A program made the position numbers and the translations under genes. Shown here piece by piece: positions 25,008 to 31,960 of a stretch of 39,030 nt of DNA. The DNA lies in the NCBI GenBank assembly GCA_903863295.1, contig CAIPBM010000054.1, forward strand, positions 1-39,030. Direction: 5' to 3'. The first letter of the stretch is position 1. Each line of letters opens with the position of its first letter. The notes beneath the pieces are model-generated. The model had not been told where the DNA came from. It worked only from the letters and a program-made list of their open reading frames with translations, and searched no databases. This stretch comes from an uncultured Verrucomicrobiota bacterium. GTDB taxonomy: Bacteria; Verrucomicrobiota; Verrucomicrobiia; Methylacidiphilales; UBA1321.

Positions 25008-26366
25008 CTAGGGATTCTGGATCGGATCCGGATAACCGCCGGCTTGCGCCTTGAAGAAGACGTTCGGATTTTTCGCGCCGTAGGCGGTGGGCAGGACGCC
25101 CATGTAGCCGTTCTGGGCATCGTAAAGCATGTTGAAAGCCTCAAAGACATGGCGCCCGGTATTGAAGAATTGCGTCTGATAGGGAGGCTGTCCCTGCGAG
25201 TATGTGCCTCCGGTTCCATGTTTCACGACCAGGACCGACTCCGGGTTCAGATCGTTCGTCGAGTCGCTGACGTCGATGTTGTAGCCCACCGTGCCGCCGG
25301 AATTCATCAGGTAAACCTTCATCGGCTTGGTGATTTTATCCCCTATCTTCAAGTTTGGTGCGGCGAGGAAGGCATTCGGAATTCCCGAGTCCATGACAAT
25401 CGAGCCGGGTTGATTGGTCACGCCATTCACCACCGTCTGCCCCATCGGCGTCTGCCAGTCGGGTGCGGTATAGGCGGAGAGGAGGCCGGTCGAGTTCAAC
25501 ATCGTATAGGCATATCCGGTATCTTTGGATGTCAGGCCGAGCTGGATGCCGGTGGGAGTGATGATGTAGCCACCGACGAGCGTCCCGTTCCGCATGTCAT
25601 CGAGATTGATCAGGACATTGTAAATCTGGTTCTCATTGTCCACCACGGGGCCCGTCCCGGTCGGTTTGCCGCTGAGATCGAATCCGATACCGAAATTGGA
25701 AACATTATTGATCAGGCCGGGGATATTATCCGCATAGGAGATCTGCTGATTCAGCGGTTTGACATGGGACAAGACAACGACTGGATCGCCCTTGGAATTT
25801 TGCGTGACCGCTATCGTTCCGCCGCCCACCAGCTTGACCGTACCGTTGTAGCCTTTGACCTTGGTGTTGACGCCGAATGAGGCCGTGCGACCCTCTTGCG
25901 CGCCGAGCGTCGTCACATCCAGAATGTAGGCCGTCGCGGTCGCGACTTGGGGGGCATTGTTCTGGTCCGTCACCTTGAAGCTGAGCGAGGTTTGCGTCCA
26001 GGTGCCGTAGCTGACCCGGCCGGAGCTATCGAGGTCGATCTCACCCGGAAACGAGTTCGGCCCGATGGTGAAATCAGGCCCCAGCTCTGTGCTTGAGGCG
26101 TAGAGCCCTCGCGAACCGGTATCGACATTGAAAACGTGCTCCTTCCCCGCGATGGTCACCGCCACGCGAACATCCTGCGTACTTCCCGGCGCGAAGGAGG
26201 TGTTGCCCGCATAGGGCAGAAAATAGTAGGAGCTATTATTATAGCCCGTGAAGGGGTCATTGGTCGCCCGGGCCGGTTGAAGATTGAGAAGGCCCGACAG
26301 GCTGCCGGCGAGAAAAGAGACTTTGAGCATGACCCAGCTCCGACGCCCTACGGAAGAGAGATTCAT
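25008..26366 (-). CDS. Secreted protein with two pepsin-type Asp motifs (putative aspartic peptidase fold)
   Basis: A 452-residue exported protein with a signal peptide (to about residue 34, PARA). The N-terminal half contains HVFNVDTGSRGLYASS (Asp82) and the C-terminal half PGSIVMDSGIPNAFLA (Asp326). Hydrophobic-hydrophobic-D-[TS]-G motifs in the two halves are the hallmark of bilobal pepsin-like aspartic peptidases. Here the spacing (244 residues) is longer than in pepsin. The strand-rich sequence fits, but a tyrosine flap equivalent was not identified. Peptidase activity is therefore inferred. The Asn-rich, glycine-rich composition suits an extracellular protein. It is divergent from nuoB, with ~200 bp between starts. 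Confidence 0.72.
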   Translation of the reverse strand: MNLSSVGRRSWVMLKVSFLAGSLSGLLNLQPARATNDPFTGYNNSSYYFLPYAGNTSFAPGSTQDVRVAVTIAGKEHVFNVDTGSRGLYASSTELGPDFTIGPNSFPGEIDLDSSGRVSYGTWTQTSLSFKVTDQNNAPQVATATAYILDVTTLGAQEGRTASFGVNTKVKGYNGTVKLVGGGTIAVTQNSKGDPVVVLSHVKPLNQQISYADNIPGLINNVSNFGIGFDLSGKPTGTGPVVDNENQIYNVLINLDDMRNGTLVGGYIITPTGIQLGLTSKDTGYAYTMLNSTGLLSAYTAPDWQTPMGQTVVNGVTNQPGSIVMDSGIPNAFLAAPNLKIGDKITKPMKVYLMNSGGTVGYNIDVSDSTNDLNPESVLVVKHGTGGTYSQGQPPYQTQFFNTGRHVFEAFNMLYDAQNGYMGVLPTAYGAKNPNVFFKAQAGGYPDPIQNP

Positions 26367-26565
26367 AAAGGTATTTCTGGGTGAAATATCGGAGTCGCGA
26401 ATTGAAATGCTGGGCCAAACGGTGCTCCAAATCAACTTGAAAATTTGAGGTGAATGAAGCTAACCGCTGGGCTACACGAGTGGAAAAGGAGCCCGTCTAC
26501 CGGAGCCCGCGCAGATATTCTCATAATTCCCTTGCCGCACCCCGGGGCAGGACTATCGTTGAGTC

Positions 26566-27099
26566 ATGGTCCACGGGCGCGACCTCTCTTACAACTCCAA
26601 GGTTGAAGGCAACGTCGTTCTCACCACGGTCGATGCCTCGATCAATTGGATGCGCAAAAATTCCCTCTGGCCCATGCCCATGGGGCTCGCCTGTTGCGCG
26701 ATTGAATTGATGGCCGCCTCCTGCGCGCGCTTCGATATCGCCCGGTTCGGCGCGGAAGTCATGCGCTTTTCCCCGCGCCAGAGCGATCTGCTCATCGTCG
26801 CGGGTACGGTCACCTACAAGATGGCGCTCTCCTGCAAACGGATCTGGGATCAGATGCCCGACCCGAAATGGTGCATCGCCATGGGTGCCTGCGCTTCCTC
26901 CGGCGGCATGTACCGCAGCTACGCCGTGCTGCAGGGCATCGATCAGCTCTTGCCCGTCGATGTCTATATCTCCGGTTGTCCACCGCGTCCCGAAGCGCTC
27001 CTGGAAGGCCTGATGCGTCTCCAGAACAAGATCATGACCGAGAAATCGACCCTGGCCCAAAAAAGCATTCCCCCTCTCAGTGTTGGACGTATGGGATAA
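26566..27099 (+). CDS. nuoB: NADH-quinone oxidoreductase subunit B
   Basis: This 177-residue peripheral-arm subunit binds cluster N2 next to the quinone site. The ligands are visible: Cys43-Cys44 in [13 protein letters not shown], Cys109 in [10 protein letters not shown] and Cys138 in [13 protein letters not shown]. Length is typical. It starts the complex I cluster: no nuoA precedes it, and only ~200 bp separates it from the divergent aspartic-peptidase-like gene. Downstream, two inverted-repeat elements separate it from nuoC. Confidence 0.97.
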   Translation: MVHGRDLSYNSKVEGNVVLTTVDASINWMRKNSLWPMPMGLACCAIELMAASCARFDIARFGAEVMRFSPRQSDLLIVAGTVTYKMALSCKRIWDQMPDPKWCIAMGACASSGGMYRSYAVLQGIDQLLPVDVYISGCPPRPEALLEGLMRLQNKIMTEKSTLAQKSIPPLSVGRMG

Positions 27100-27113
27100 A
27101 TCGGATCCGGTTC

Positions 27114-27611
27114 AACATGAAGACATGAAATCATGAAATATGTGAACCGAAATGGGAGTGAGCGGGAGGATGACGATCCAGTGACGGCCCAAGTCATTGG
27201 CTTGGCTATTGAGGTTCAAAAGGAATTGGGGACGGGCTTTCTTGAGTCCATCTATCATCGGGCCTTGGAAATTGAGTTGGCCGAGGTGGGACTTGCTTTT
27301 GTCAGTGAAGCGCCCTTGGTCGTCAAATATAAGGACCGGCTTGTTGGAACTTTCGCGGCGGATATGATCATTGAAGGCAAGCTTCTCATTGAATTGAAAG
27401 CCGTGGATATTCTGCCACTTAGTTCTGAACTGCAGGTGGTCAATTACCTCAAGGCAGCCAGACTGGATGTGGGACTGATCCTGAATTTTGGAGCTGTTCC
27501 GCTGCAGATCAAACGGAAATACCGAAATCCTCCCCCCATCGATCCGAATCTGCGTCTTCATGAGGATAATGGTTGCCCTTCATATCATTCATGATTTCAT
27601 GTCTTCATGTT
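27114..27611 (+). mobile_element. Family-B inverted-repeat cassette carrying a GxxExxY gene
   Basis: The arms 27114-27137 and 27588-27611 are perfect 24-nt inverted complements. The unit is AACATGAAGACATGAA plus ATCATGAA, i.e. three ACATGAA-like sub-repeats. The arms enclose a single gene whose ATG (27133) lies in the left arm and whose TGA stop (27592-27594) lies in the right arm. The left arm starts 14 bp after the nuoB stop codon. The right outer border reads GTTAAAAAT. Confidence 0.82.
27133..27594 (+). CDS. GxxExxY protein (PD-(D/E)XK-like), cassette cargo 1
   Basis: A 153-residue protein with GTGFLESIYHRALEIEL, the GxxExxY signature. It is followed by FAADMIIEGKLLIELKAVD, where the Asp and the E-x-K give a PD-(D/E)XK-type catalytic arrangement, and by LQVVNYLKAARLDVGLILNF. 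These features define the GxxExxY family (TIGR04256/PDDEXK_3). Biochemical function is unknown; a nuclease fold is inferred. Start and stop codons both lie in the flanking repeat. The C-terminal 20 residues are family-variable. It is the most divergent of the three copies in this operon. Confidence 0.88.
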   Translation: MKYVNRNGSEREDDDPVTAQVIGLAIEVQKELGTGFLESIYHRALEIELAEVGLAFVSEAPLVVKYKDRLVGTFAADMIIEGKLLIELKAVDILPLSSELQVVNYLKAARLDVGLILNFGAVPLQIKRKYRNPPPIDPNLRLHEDNGCPSYHS

Positions 27612-27694
27612 AAAAATATGTGGCAGTACAAAGTCATTCTAAATCCCCCGGCGAATGGTGAGTTGTGGAGTGAGCTGGTGATCCGAGCCGGATT

Positions 27695-28178
27695 AACAGG
27701 AAGGCATGAAATCATGAATGACATGAAAAATGGCGGCGGAGGAAGTGACGTGGTTTGAATATGAAAGCGCTTCCTATAATTGATCATGGGATGCTGTGGG
27801 TTTGCCGCCTTTCTTTGATTGTAGTTTTCGCTGTGATTTGTTTTCCAATCATTCTCCATAATTCATTTCTTGATGAGGTCAGCATTCATTTTTCTTTCGG
27901 TGCGATAGTAGTTTCCTTCTTTTGGGCGATATCTCCATGGCTTCTAGAGATGAGACTTGCTCGTCTCTATTTGGGCACTTCCGGTGGATTCTTACTTGTG
28001 ATCGCGCTGGTAGATTTCTCCTGTGACCACGCAAAGAATCTACAGACCACTTATATTTTGGGATTAGTCAGCTTTGCATCAATGGTGTGGACAGCCTTGC
28101 GCTCACCTCAATTTACTTCGTCTACTGATACCTCCGATCCCGTTAATTCCGTCTGCATCCCGTAATTCCGTCAAAATC
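27695..28178 (+). mobile_element. Chimeric-end element: family-B left end, family-C right end, around a small membrane-protein gene
   Basis: The left end (27695-27729) carries AACAGGAAGGCATGAAATCATGAATGACATGAA-type family-B units (quoted in part: GGCATGAAATCATGAATGAC). The right end (28139-28178) carries GTTAATTCCGTCTGC and CGTAATTCCGTCAAAAT, nearly the same as the right end of the family-C cassette at 32433-32467. No family-B right end or family-C left end was found. The simplest reading is recombination or nested insertion between two elements. The right end stops 2 bp before the nuoC ATG. Confidence 0.55.
27761..28165 (+). CDS. Small integral membrane protein, element cargo
   Basis: About 134 residues with four hydrophobic stretches: WVCRLSLIVVFAVICFPIIL, IHFSFGAIVVSFFWAI, LYLGTSGGFLLVIALVDF and TYILGLVSFASMVWTAL. 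No family is recognised. The C-terminus (SDPVNSVCIP) is encoded by the family-C repeat, so the stop codon lies inside the element border. A TTG at 27755 is an alternative start. It is AT-richer than the nuo genes around it, consistent with acquisition. Confidence 0.62.
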   Translation: MKALPIIDHGMLWVCRLSLIVVFAVICFPIILHNSFLDEVSIHFSFGAIVVSFFWAISPWLLEMRLARLYLGTSGGFLLVIALVDFSCDHAKNLQTTYILGLVSFASMVWTALRSPQFTSSTDTSDPVNSVCIP

Positions 28179-28180
28179 CC

Positions 28181-28789
28181 ATGCCCGCACCCGACGCCAT
28201 CTCCTCCCTCCAAAAGCAATTCCCCGGCAAGGTCGGGCAGGGGAAGGAATTCCGCGGCGACTTCTCCGTGGAAATCGACCGCGATCTCATCCGCGCCGCC
28301 GCCGCTTATTTGAAGAACGAACTCGGCTACAATTTCCTCGTCGATATCTCCAGCGTCGATTATTTCGGCGACGAACCGCGCTACGAGGTCATCTACGAGT
28401 TCTGCGCCCTCGGCGGCCCGCGCGACCAGGAGCATCTCCGCCTCAAGATCAAAGTCAGCGAGGACGATCCCTCCGTCGACTCGATCATCTCCGTCTACCA
28501 GGGCGCTGACTGGCATGAGCGCGAAGTCTTCGACATGATGGGCATCACCTTTGTCGGTCATCCCGACCTGCGCCGCATCCTCATGTGGGAGGGCTATCCC
28601 TATTACCCGCTCAAGAAAGATTTTCCGTTGGAAGGCCTGCCCAGCGATCTCCCCGGCGAAGGCGGTTTCAGCCGCCCCGCGCCCATGGAAGGCGGCCCGT
28701 ATGTTGCCGCGCCCGCCGTGCATCCGCCCAAGCTCGGCGACTCCTTCACCACCACTCACGAACCCCGCGCCAAGCCCGCCGAGCACTAA
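28181..28789 (+). CDS. nuoC: NADH-quinone oxidoreductase subunit C
   Basis: This 202-residue subunit of the peripheral arm has no cofactor. The signature is HEREVFDMMGITFVGHPDLRRILM followed by YPLKKDFPLEG (first part quoted: HEREVFDMMGITFVGHPD). The N-terminal domain (FSVEIDRDLIRAAAAYL, DISSVDYFG) is typical. It is separate from nuoD, unlike the fused NuoCD of E. coli. The C-terminal ~35 residues (PAVHPPKLGDSFTTTHEP) are a variable tail. Confidence 0.96.
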   Translation: MPAPDAISSLQKQFPGKVGQGKEFRGDFSVEIDRDLIRAAAAYLKNELGYNFLVDISSVDYFGDEPRYEVIYEFCALGGPRDQEHLRLKIKVSEDDPSVDSIISVYQGADWHEREVFDMMGITFVGHPDLRRILMWEGYPYYPLKKDFPLEGLPSDLPGEGGFSRPAPMEGGPYVAAPAVHPPKLGDSFTTTHEPRAKPAEH

Positions 28790-28794
28790 CTGAA

Positions 28795-29260
28795 TTTTGG
28801 ACAGGATTAACAAGATTAACAGGATTATGACTGACCGTGTGATGAAGCCTGTACTCCAGGAAGATCCGTTGACGAAAAAAGTGATCGGTGAAGCCATGCA
28901 TGTTCATCGCGTTCTTGGTCCCGGATTTCTAGAGTCCATTTATCATAATGCTCTGCTGCTTAGGTTAAAAAAATCAGGGCTTCAAGTGGAAAGCCAGAAA
29001 TTATTGGCTGTGTATTTTGAAGGAGAAGTCATGGGTGATTTCATGACGGATATCATCGTCGATGGGCGCCTTGTCTTGGAACTCAAGGCCGTCTCAGCTC
29101 TTAACTCCGCTCATGAAGTGCAGCTGGTGAATTATCTCACGGCAACAAAGATAGAAACCGGGTTATTACTTAACTTCGGCGCCAAAAGCCTGGAATTCAA
29201 AAGGAAAAGCTCCACTTATCTGCCTCCCAATCCTGTTAATCTTGTTAATCCTGTCCAAAA
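28795..29260 (+). mobile_element. Family-A inverted-repeat cassette carrying a GxxExxY gene
   Basis: The arms 28795-28826 and 29229-29260 are perfect 32-nt inverted complements. They begin TTTTGGACAGGATTAAC and continue AAGATTAACAGGATT. The left arm lies 5 bp after the nuoC stop; the right arm ends 30 bp before the nuoD ATG. The left arm is also an open in-frame extension of the enclosed gene (DRINKINRI), and the right arm encodes its C-terminus (NPVNLVNPVQN). The arms are transcribed with nuoC-D and could form a long stem around the gene. Confidence 0.85.
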
Positions 29261-29285
29261 CTCCCCTTCAGTCCAACTCGCCTAA
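28827..29285 (+). CDS. GxxExxY protein (PD-(D/E)XK-like), cassette cargo 2
   Basis: A 152-residue protein from ATG 28827, which sits at the inner edge of the left repeat arm. It has GPGFLESIYHNALLLRL (GxxExxY), then FMTDIIVDGRLVLELKAVS and VQLVNYLTATKIETGLLLNF. By eye about half its core residues are identical to the copy at 31995, and fewer to the copy at 27133. The C-terminal ~20 residues are translated from the right repeat arm and the bases after it. A TTG 10 codons upstream would start inside the left arm. Function is unknown; nuclease-like by fold inference. Confidence 0.88.
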   Translation: MTDRVMKPVLQEDPLTKKVIGEAMHVHRVLGPGFLESIYHNALLLRLKKSGLQVESQKLLAVYFEGEVMGDFMTDIIVDGRLVLELKAVSALNSAHEVQLVNYLTATKIETGLLLNFGAKSLEFKRKSSTYLPPNPVNLVNPVQNSPSVQLA

Positions 29286-29290
29286 ACCGT

Positions 29291-30541
29291 ATGCCCGAGA
29301 CCATCCTAGAAACACCCGATAGCCTCACGCGCGTCGCTCGGCAGGTCGAGCTGTCGAGGGCCGACGGCGCGCCTCTTGGCGAGAAGTTGACGCTCAACAT
29401 GGGGCCTTCCCACCCCAGCACGCATGGGGTGCTCCGCATTCTCCTGGAGCTCGATGGCGAAATCGTCACCAAGGCCGTGCCCGATATCGGCTATCTCCAT
29501 CGCGGCGATGAAAAGATCGCCGAGAACATGACCTACAACCAGTTCGTGCCCTACACGGATCGGCTCGATTATCTCGCCCCGCTCTCGAACAACGTCGCCT
29601 ATGCGCTCGCGGTGGAAAAGCTCATGGGCTGGACCGTCCCGCCGCGTTGCCAGGTCATCCGCGTCATCTGTTGCGAGCTCGCCCGCATCTCCGCGCACCT
29701 GCTCGGCATGGGCGCGCTGGCCATGGACACCGGCGCCATGACTGTCTTTCTCTATATCTTCACCGAGCGCGAGAAAATCTATAATCTCATCGAGCTGCTC
29801 ACCGGCGCGCGTTTCACCACCAGCTACACGCGCATCGGTGGACTGACTCGCGATCTGCCGCCCGGATTCGTCGAGCAAGCCAAGGCCTTCGTCGAGCAGT
29901 TCAAGGCCAAGATCGATGAACTTGATCAACTGCTCACGCGCAACAAGATCTTCGTTGATCGTAACAAAGGCATCGGCATCATCACGCGCGAGGACGCCAT
30001 CGACTTCGGCCTGACCGGCCCCAACATCCGCGGCAGCGGCGTCGAGTATGATGTCCGCAAGGCGCGCCCTTATCTTACTTACGCCGAGTACGATTTCGAC
30101 ATCCCGACCGGCTCCGTCGGCGACGCCTACGACCGCTATCTCTGCCGCTTGGAGGAATTGCGTCAAAGCGTACGGATTCTCGACCAGGCGCTGGCGAATA
30201 TTCCGGGCGGCCCGATCCACGTGACGGAGGGCAAGGGCTATCTCCCGCCCAAGGATAAGGTCCTCACTAAGATGGAGGAGTTGATTCACCAGTTCATCCT
30301 CGTTACGGAGGGAATTCAGGCGCCGGTAGGCGAAATCTATTTCGGCGCGGAAAATCCGAAGGGCGAACTGGGATTCTATATTAACAGCAAGGGCGGCGGC
30401 GTTCCCTATCGTCTCAAGATTCGCGCACCCTCTTTTGTGAACTTGAGCATCCTGGGCAAGCTTTTGCCGGGACATATGATGAGCGATGTGGTCGCGATTC
30501 TCGGCAGCCTCGACTTCGTCATGGGAGAATGTGACCGATGA
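29291..30541 (+). CDS. nuoD: NADH-quinone oxidoreductase subunit D
   Basis: This 416-residue 49-kDa-type subunit forms the quinone pocket with NuoB. It shows LTLNMGPSHPSTHGVLRIL (quoted in part), GYLHRGDEKIAENMTYNQFV, RFTTSYTRIGGLTRDLPPGF and the C-terminal MGECDR. Length is typical. Its stop overlaps the start of a lipoprotein gene (ATGA). Confidence 0.97.
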   Translation: MPETILETPDSLTRVARQVELSRADGAPLGEKLTLNMGPSHPSTHGVLRILLELDGEIVTKAVPDIGYLHRGDEKIAENMTYNQFVPYTDRLDYLAPLSNNVAYALAVEKLMGWTVPPRCQVIRVICCELARISAHLLGMGALAMDTGAMTVFLYIFTEREKIYNLIELLTGARFTTSYTRIGGLTRDLPPGFVEQAKAFVEQFKAKIDELDQLLTRNKIFVDRNKGIGIITREDAIDFGLTGPNIRGSGVEYDVRKARPYLTYAEYDFDIPTGSVGDAYDRYLCRLEELRQSVRILDQALANIPGGPIHVTEGKGYLPPKDKVLTKMEELIHQFILVTEGIQAPVGEIYFGAENPKGELGFYINSKGGGVPYRLKIRAPSFVNLSILGKLLPGHMMSDVVAILGSLDFVMGECDR

Positions 30542-30933
30542 AAATCTCTTCCCCAGTAGTGGTGGTCGATGACCGTCGACGGTTTTTTCCCGTTCCTTAT
30601 TCCGAGCATGTCAAAGAATCAGTTGCGTCAGTCTTTCGCAAGGTCGCGACGGTCATAGACCGCCGCTACAGGGGAACTCTCGGTCTCCTTATCTGTGCCC
30701 TGCTTTTGACGGCCTGCGGCTCCAAGCTCACCGAAGACAACCTGCAAAAGATTCACAACGGGATGACCACCGTTGAAGTGAAAAATATCCTGGGTGAGCC
30801 CACTAGTTCCCAAACGGGCAGCGCCCTTGGCCTCATTTCCGGGACAACCTATCTTTATCACACCGCAACATCCGATGTGAAAATCACGTTCCTCAATGAC
30901 CAGGTCATCGCCACGGAAGGGGAGTTCAAATGA
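30538..30933 (+). CDS. BamE/SmpA-like lipoprotein with repeat-derived N-terminal extension
   Basis: A 131-residue frame overlapping the nuoD stop by 4 bp. Residues ~50-62 form a lipoprotein signal (LGLLICALLLTACGS). The mature part (LQKIHNGMTTVEVKNILGEP..., YLYHTATSDVKITFLNDQVI) is a BamE/SmpA/OmlA-type domain, which in BamE supports outer-membrane protein assembly. About 45 residues precede the signal, encoded mostly by an inverted repeat (30554-30671). A signal peptide this far from the N-terminus is unusual, so the true start may be lost, or internal. It resembles the neighbouring cassette protein at 30994. Confidence 0.7.
   Translation: MKISSPVVVVDDRRRFFPVPYSEHVKESVASVFRKVATVIDRRYRGTLGLLICALLLTACGSKLTEDNLQKIHNGMTTVEVKNILGEPTSSQTGSALGLISGTTYLYHTATSDVKITFLNDQVIATEGEFK
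30554..30671. repeat. Family-D inverted repeat inside a lipoprotein gene
   Basis: The left arm 30554-30578 (CAGTAGTGGTGGTCGATGAC) and the right arm 30647-30671 are inverted, 21 of 25 positions matching. The arm resembles the GTAGCGGCGGTCTATGACCG type of dispersed repeat. It is unrelated to families A-C and keeps the lipoprotein frame open. Confidence 0.68.
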
Positions 30934-30975
30934 TTTCCAGTATTTCGTATAGAATTAAATTCCTGGGATTTTATA

Positions 30976-31359
30976 ACAGGAAAACATGAAGATATGAAAT
31001 ACATGAAAAAGTCATTTCTAATCTTCTCGATGCTTCTCACAATTCCCTTGCTGGGACTCGCGTACTGGGCATGTGGCATTATTTCCAATGCCGAGACGCT
31101 TGCTGCCTTTTCAAAGATTGAGGATTCCCATCCACCCTTAACTGCCGATGAAGTAACCAAACTACTTGGGCAGCCTTCGCATATTGAGCAGTCGGAAACC
31201 ACGGGTTTGACCGGAGAAGTCTACTATTACCCCTCACATAAGCATGAGATGAAGATCGTTTTCATTAACGGCACGGTCTTCCATGCCGAATATACACCGG
31301 AGAAGAAATTTTAGATGATGAATTCGGTTCATGTATTTCATGTCTTCATGATTTCCTGT
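30976..31359 (+). mobile_element. Family-B inverted-repeat cassette carrying a small BamE-like gene
   Basis: The arms 30976-31007 and 31328-31359 are inverted, 30 of 32 positions matching (ACAGGAAAACATGAAGA, then TATGAAATACATGAA). They enclose one gene whose candidate starts (30994 or 31003) lie inside the left arm. The right border reads CCTGTCTAAAAATG and lies 17 bp before nuoE. The cargo differs from the family-B cassette at 27114, so repeat family does not determine cargo. Confidence 0.82.
30994..31314 (+). CDS. Small secreted or anchored BamE/SmpA-like protein, cassette cargo
   Basis: A 106-residue protein with an N-terminal hydrophobic segment (FLIFSMLLTIPLLGLAYWA). The domain LTADEVTKLLGQPSHIEQSE... 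then YYYPSHKHEMKIVFINGTVF follows the BamE/SmpA-like pattern (EVxxLLGxP, then a KIxFxNGxV strand). No clear lipobox, so it is more likely anchored by the helix. It parallels the lipoprotein just upstream in domain but not closely in sequence. Starts at 30994 and 31003 are both embedded in the repeat. Confidence 0.72.
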   Translation: MKYMKKSFLIFSMLLTIPLLGLAYWACGIISNAETLAAFSKIEDSHPPLTADEVTKLLGQPSHIEQSETTGLTGEVYYYPSHKHEMKIVFINGTVFHAEYTPEKKF

Positions 31360-31376
31360 CTAAAAATGGCCCACTT

Positions 31377-31955
31377 ATGAGCACCAACCGCGTCGTCGAT
31401 CCCGCCACCCAAACGATTCCGCCCGAGCAGGCCTACCCCGTCGGCAGTCCGGACCACGATCATTTGGCCCCTCCTTTGCCCGTCGGCTTCGAGGAGCAGG
31501 CCGATGAACTGATCAGCCACTACCCGGTTTCCAAGCGCAGCGCCACGCTGCCGTTGTTGCATCTGTGGCAGGAGACGTTTGGCTATATTTCCGACGACGG
31601 CATCGAGTGGATCGGCCATAAACTGGGCCTTCAGCCCATCAATATTCTCGAGCTCGTCACCTTCTATCCCATGTTCCGCCAGCATCCGGCGGGCAAGATT
31701 CAGATCCGGGTCTGCCGCACGCTCTCCTGCGCCATGGCTGGCAGCTACGATCTCTGCAATCACTTTCGCCAAAAATGTGGCACCACGGAGAACGAAGTCC
31801 ACGGTCTCGAGATCAGCCCCGATGGCAAATACTCGGTCGAGTTCGTCGAGTGCATCGCCTCGTGCGGCACCGCCCCCGTCATCATGATCAACGACGACTT
31901 CCACGAAAACGTCACCATCAAACGCGCGGATGAGTTGCTGGAAAAATACCGCTGA
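31377..31955 (+). CDS. nuoE: NADH-quinone oxidoreductase subunit E
   Basis: This 192-residue thioredoxin-fold subunit holds the 2Fe-2S cluster N1a. It has VCRTLSCAMAGS (first Cys pair) and ECIASCGTAPVIMIND (second pair), plus the helical YPVSKRSATLPLLHLWQE start of the family. The ~35-residue N-terminal lead is variable. Its stop codon forms the edge of the next repeat element (TGAATTTAGAC). Confidence 0.96.
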   Translation: MSTNRVVDPATQTIPPEQAYPVGSPDHDHLAPPLPVGFEEQADELISHYPVSKRSATLPLLHLWQETFGYISDDGIEWIGHKLGLQPINILELVTFYPMFRQHPAGKIQIRVCRTLSCAMAGSYDLCNHFRQKCGTTENEVHGLEISPDGKYSVEFVECIASCGTAPVIMINDDFHENVTIKRADELLEKYR

Positions 31956-31960
31956 ATTTA

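Noticed and set aside
26436..26565. Search for nuoA between the divergent peptidase-like gene and nuoB
   Set aside because: The gap is only about 130-200 bp and contains no membrane-protein frame of the needed length.
29306..30475. 389-residue minus-strand frame opposite nuoD
   Set aside because: Antisense shadow; nuoD is unmistakable on the plus strand.
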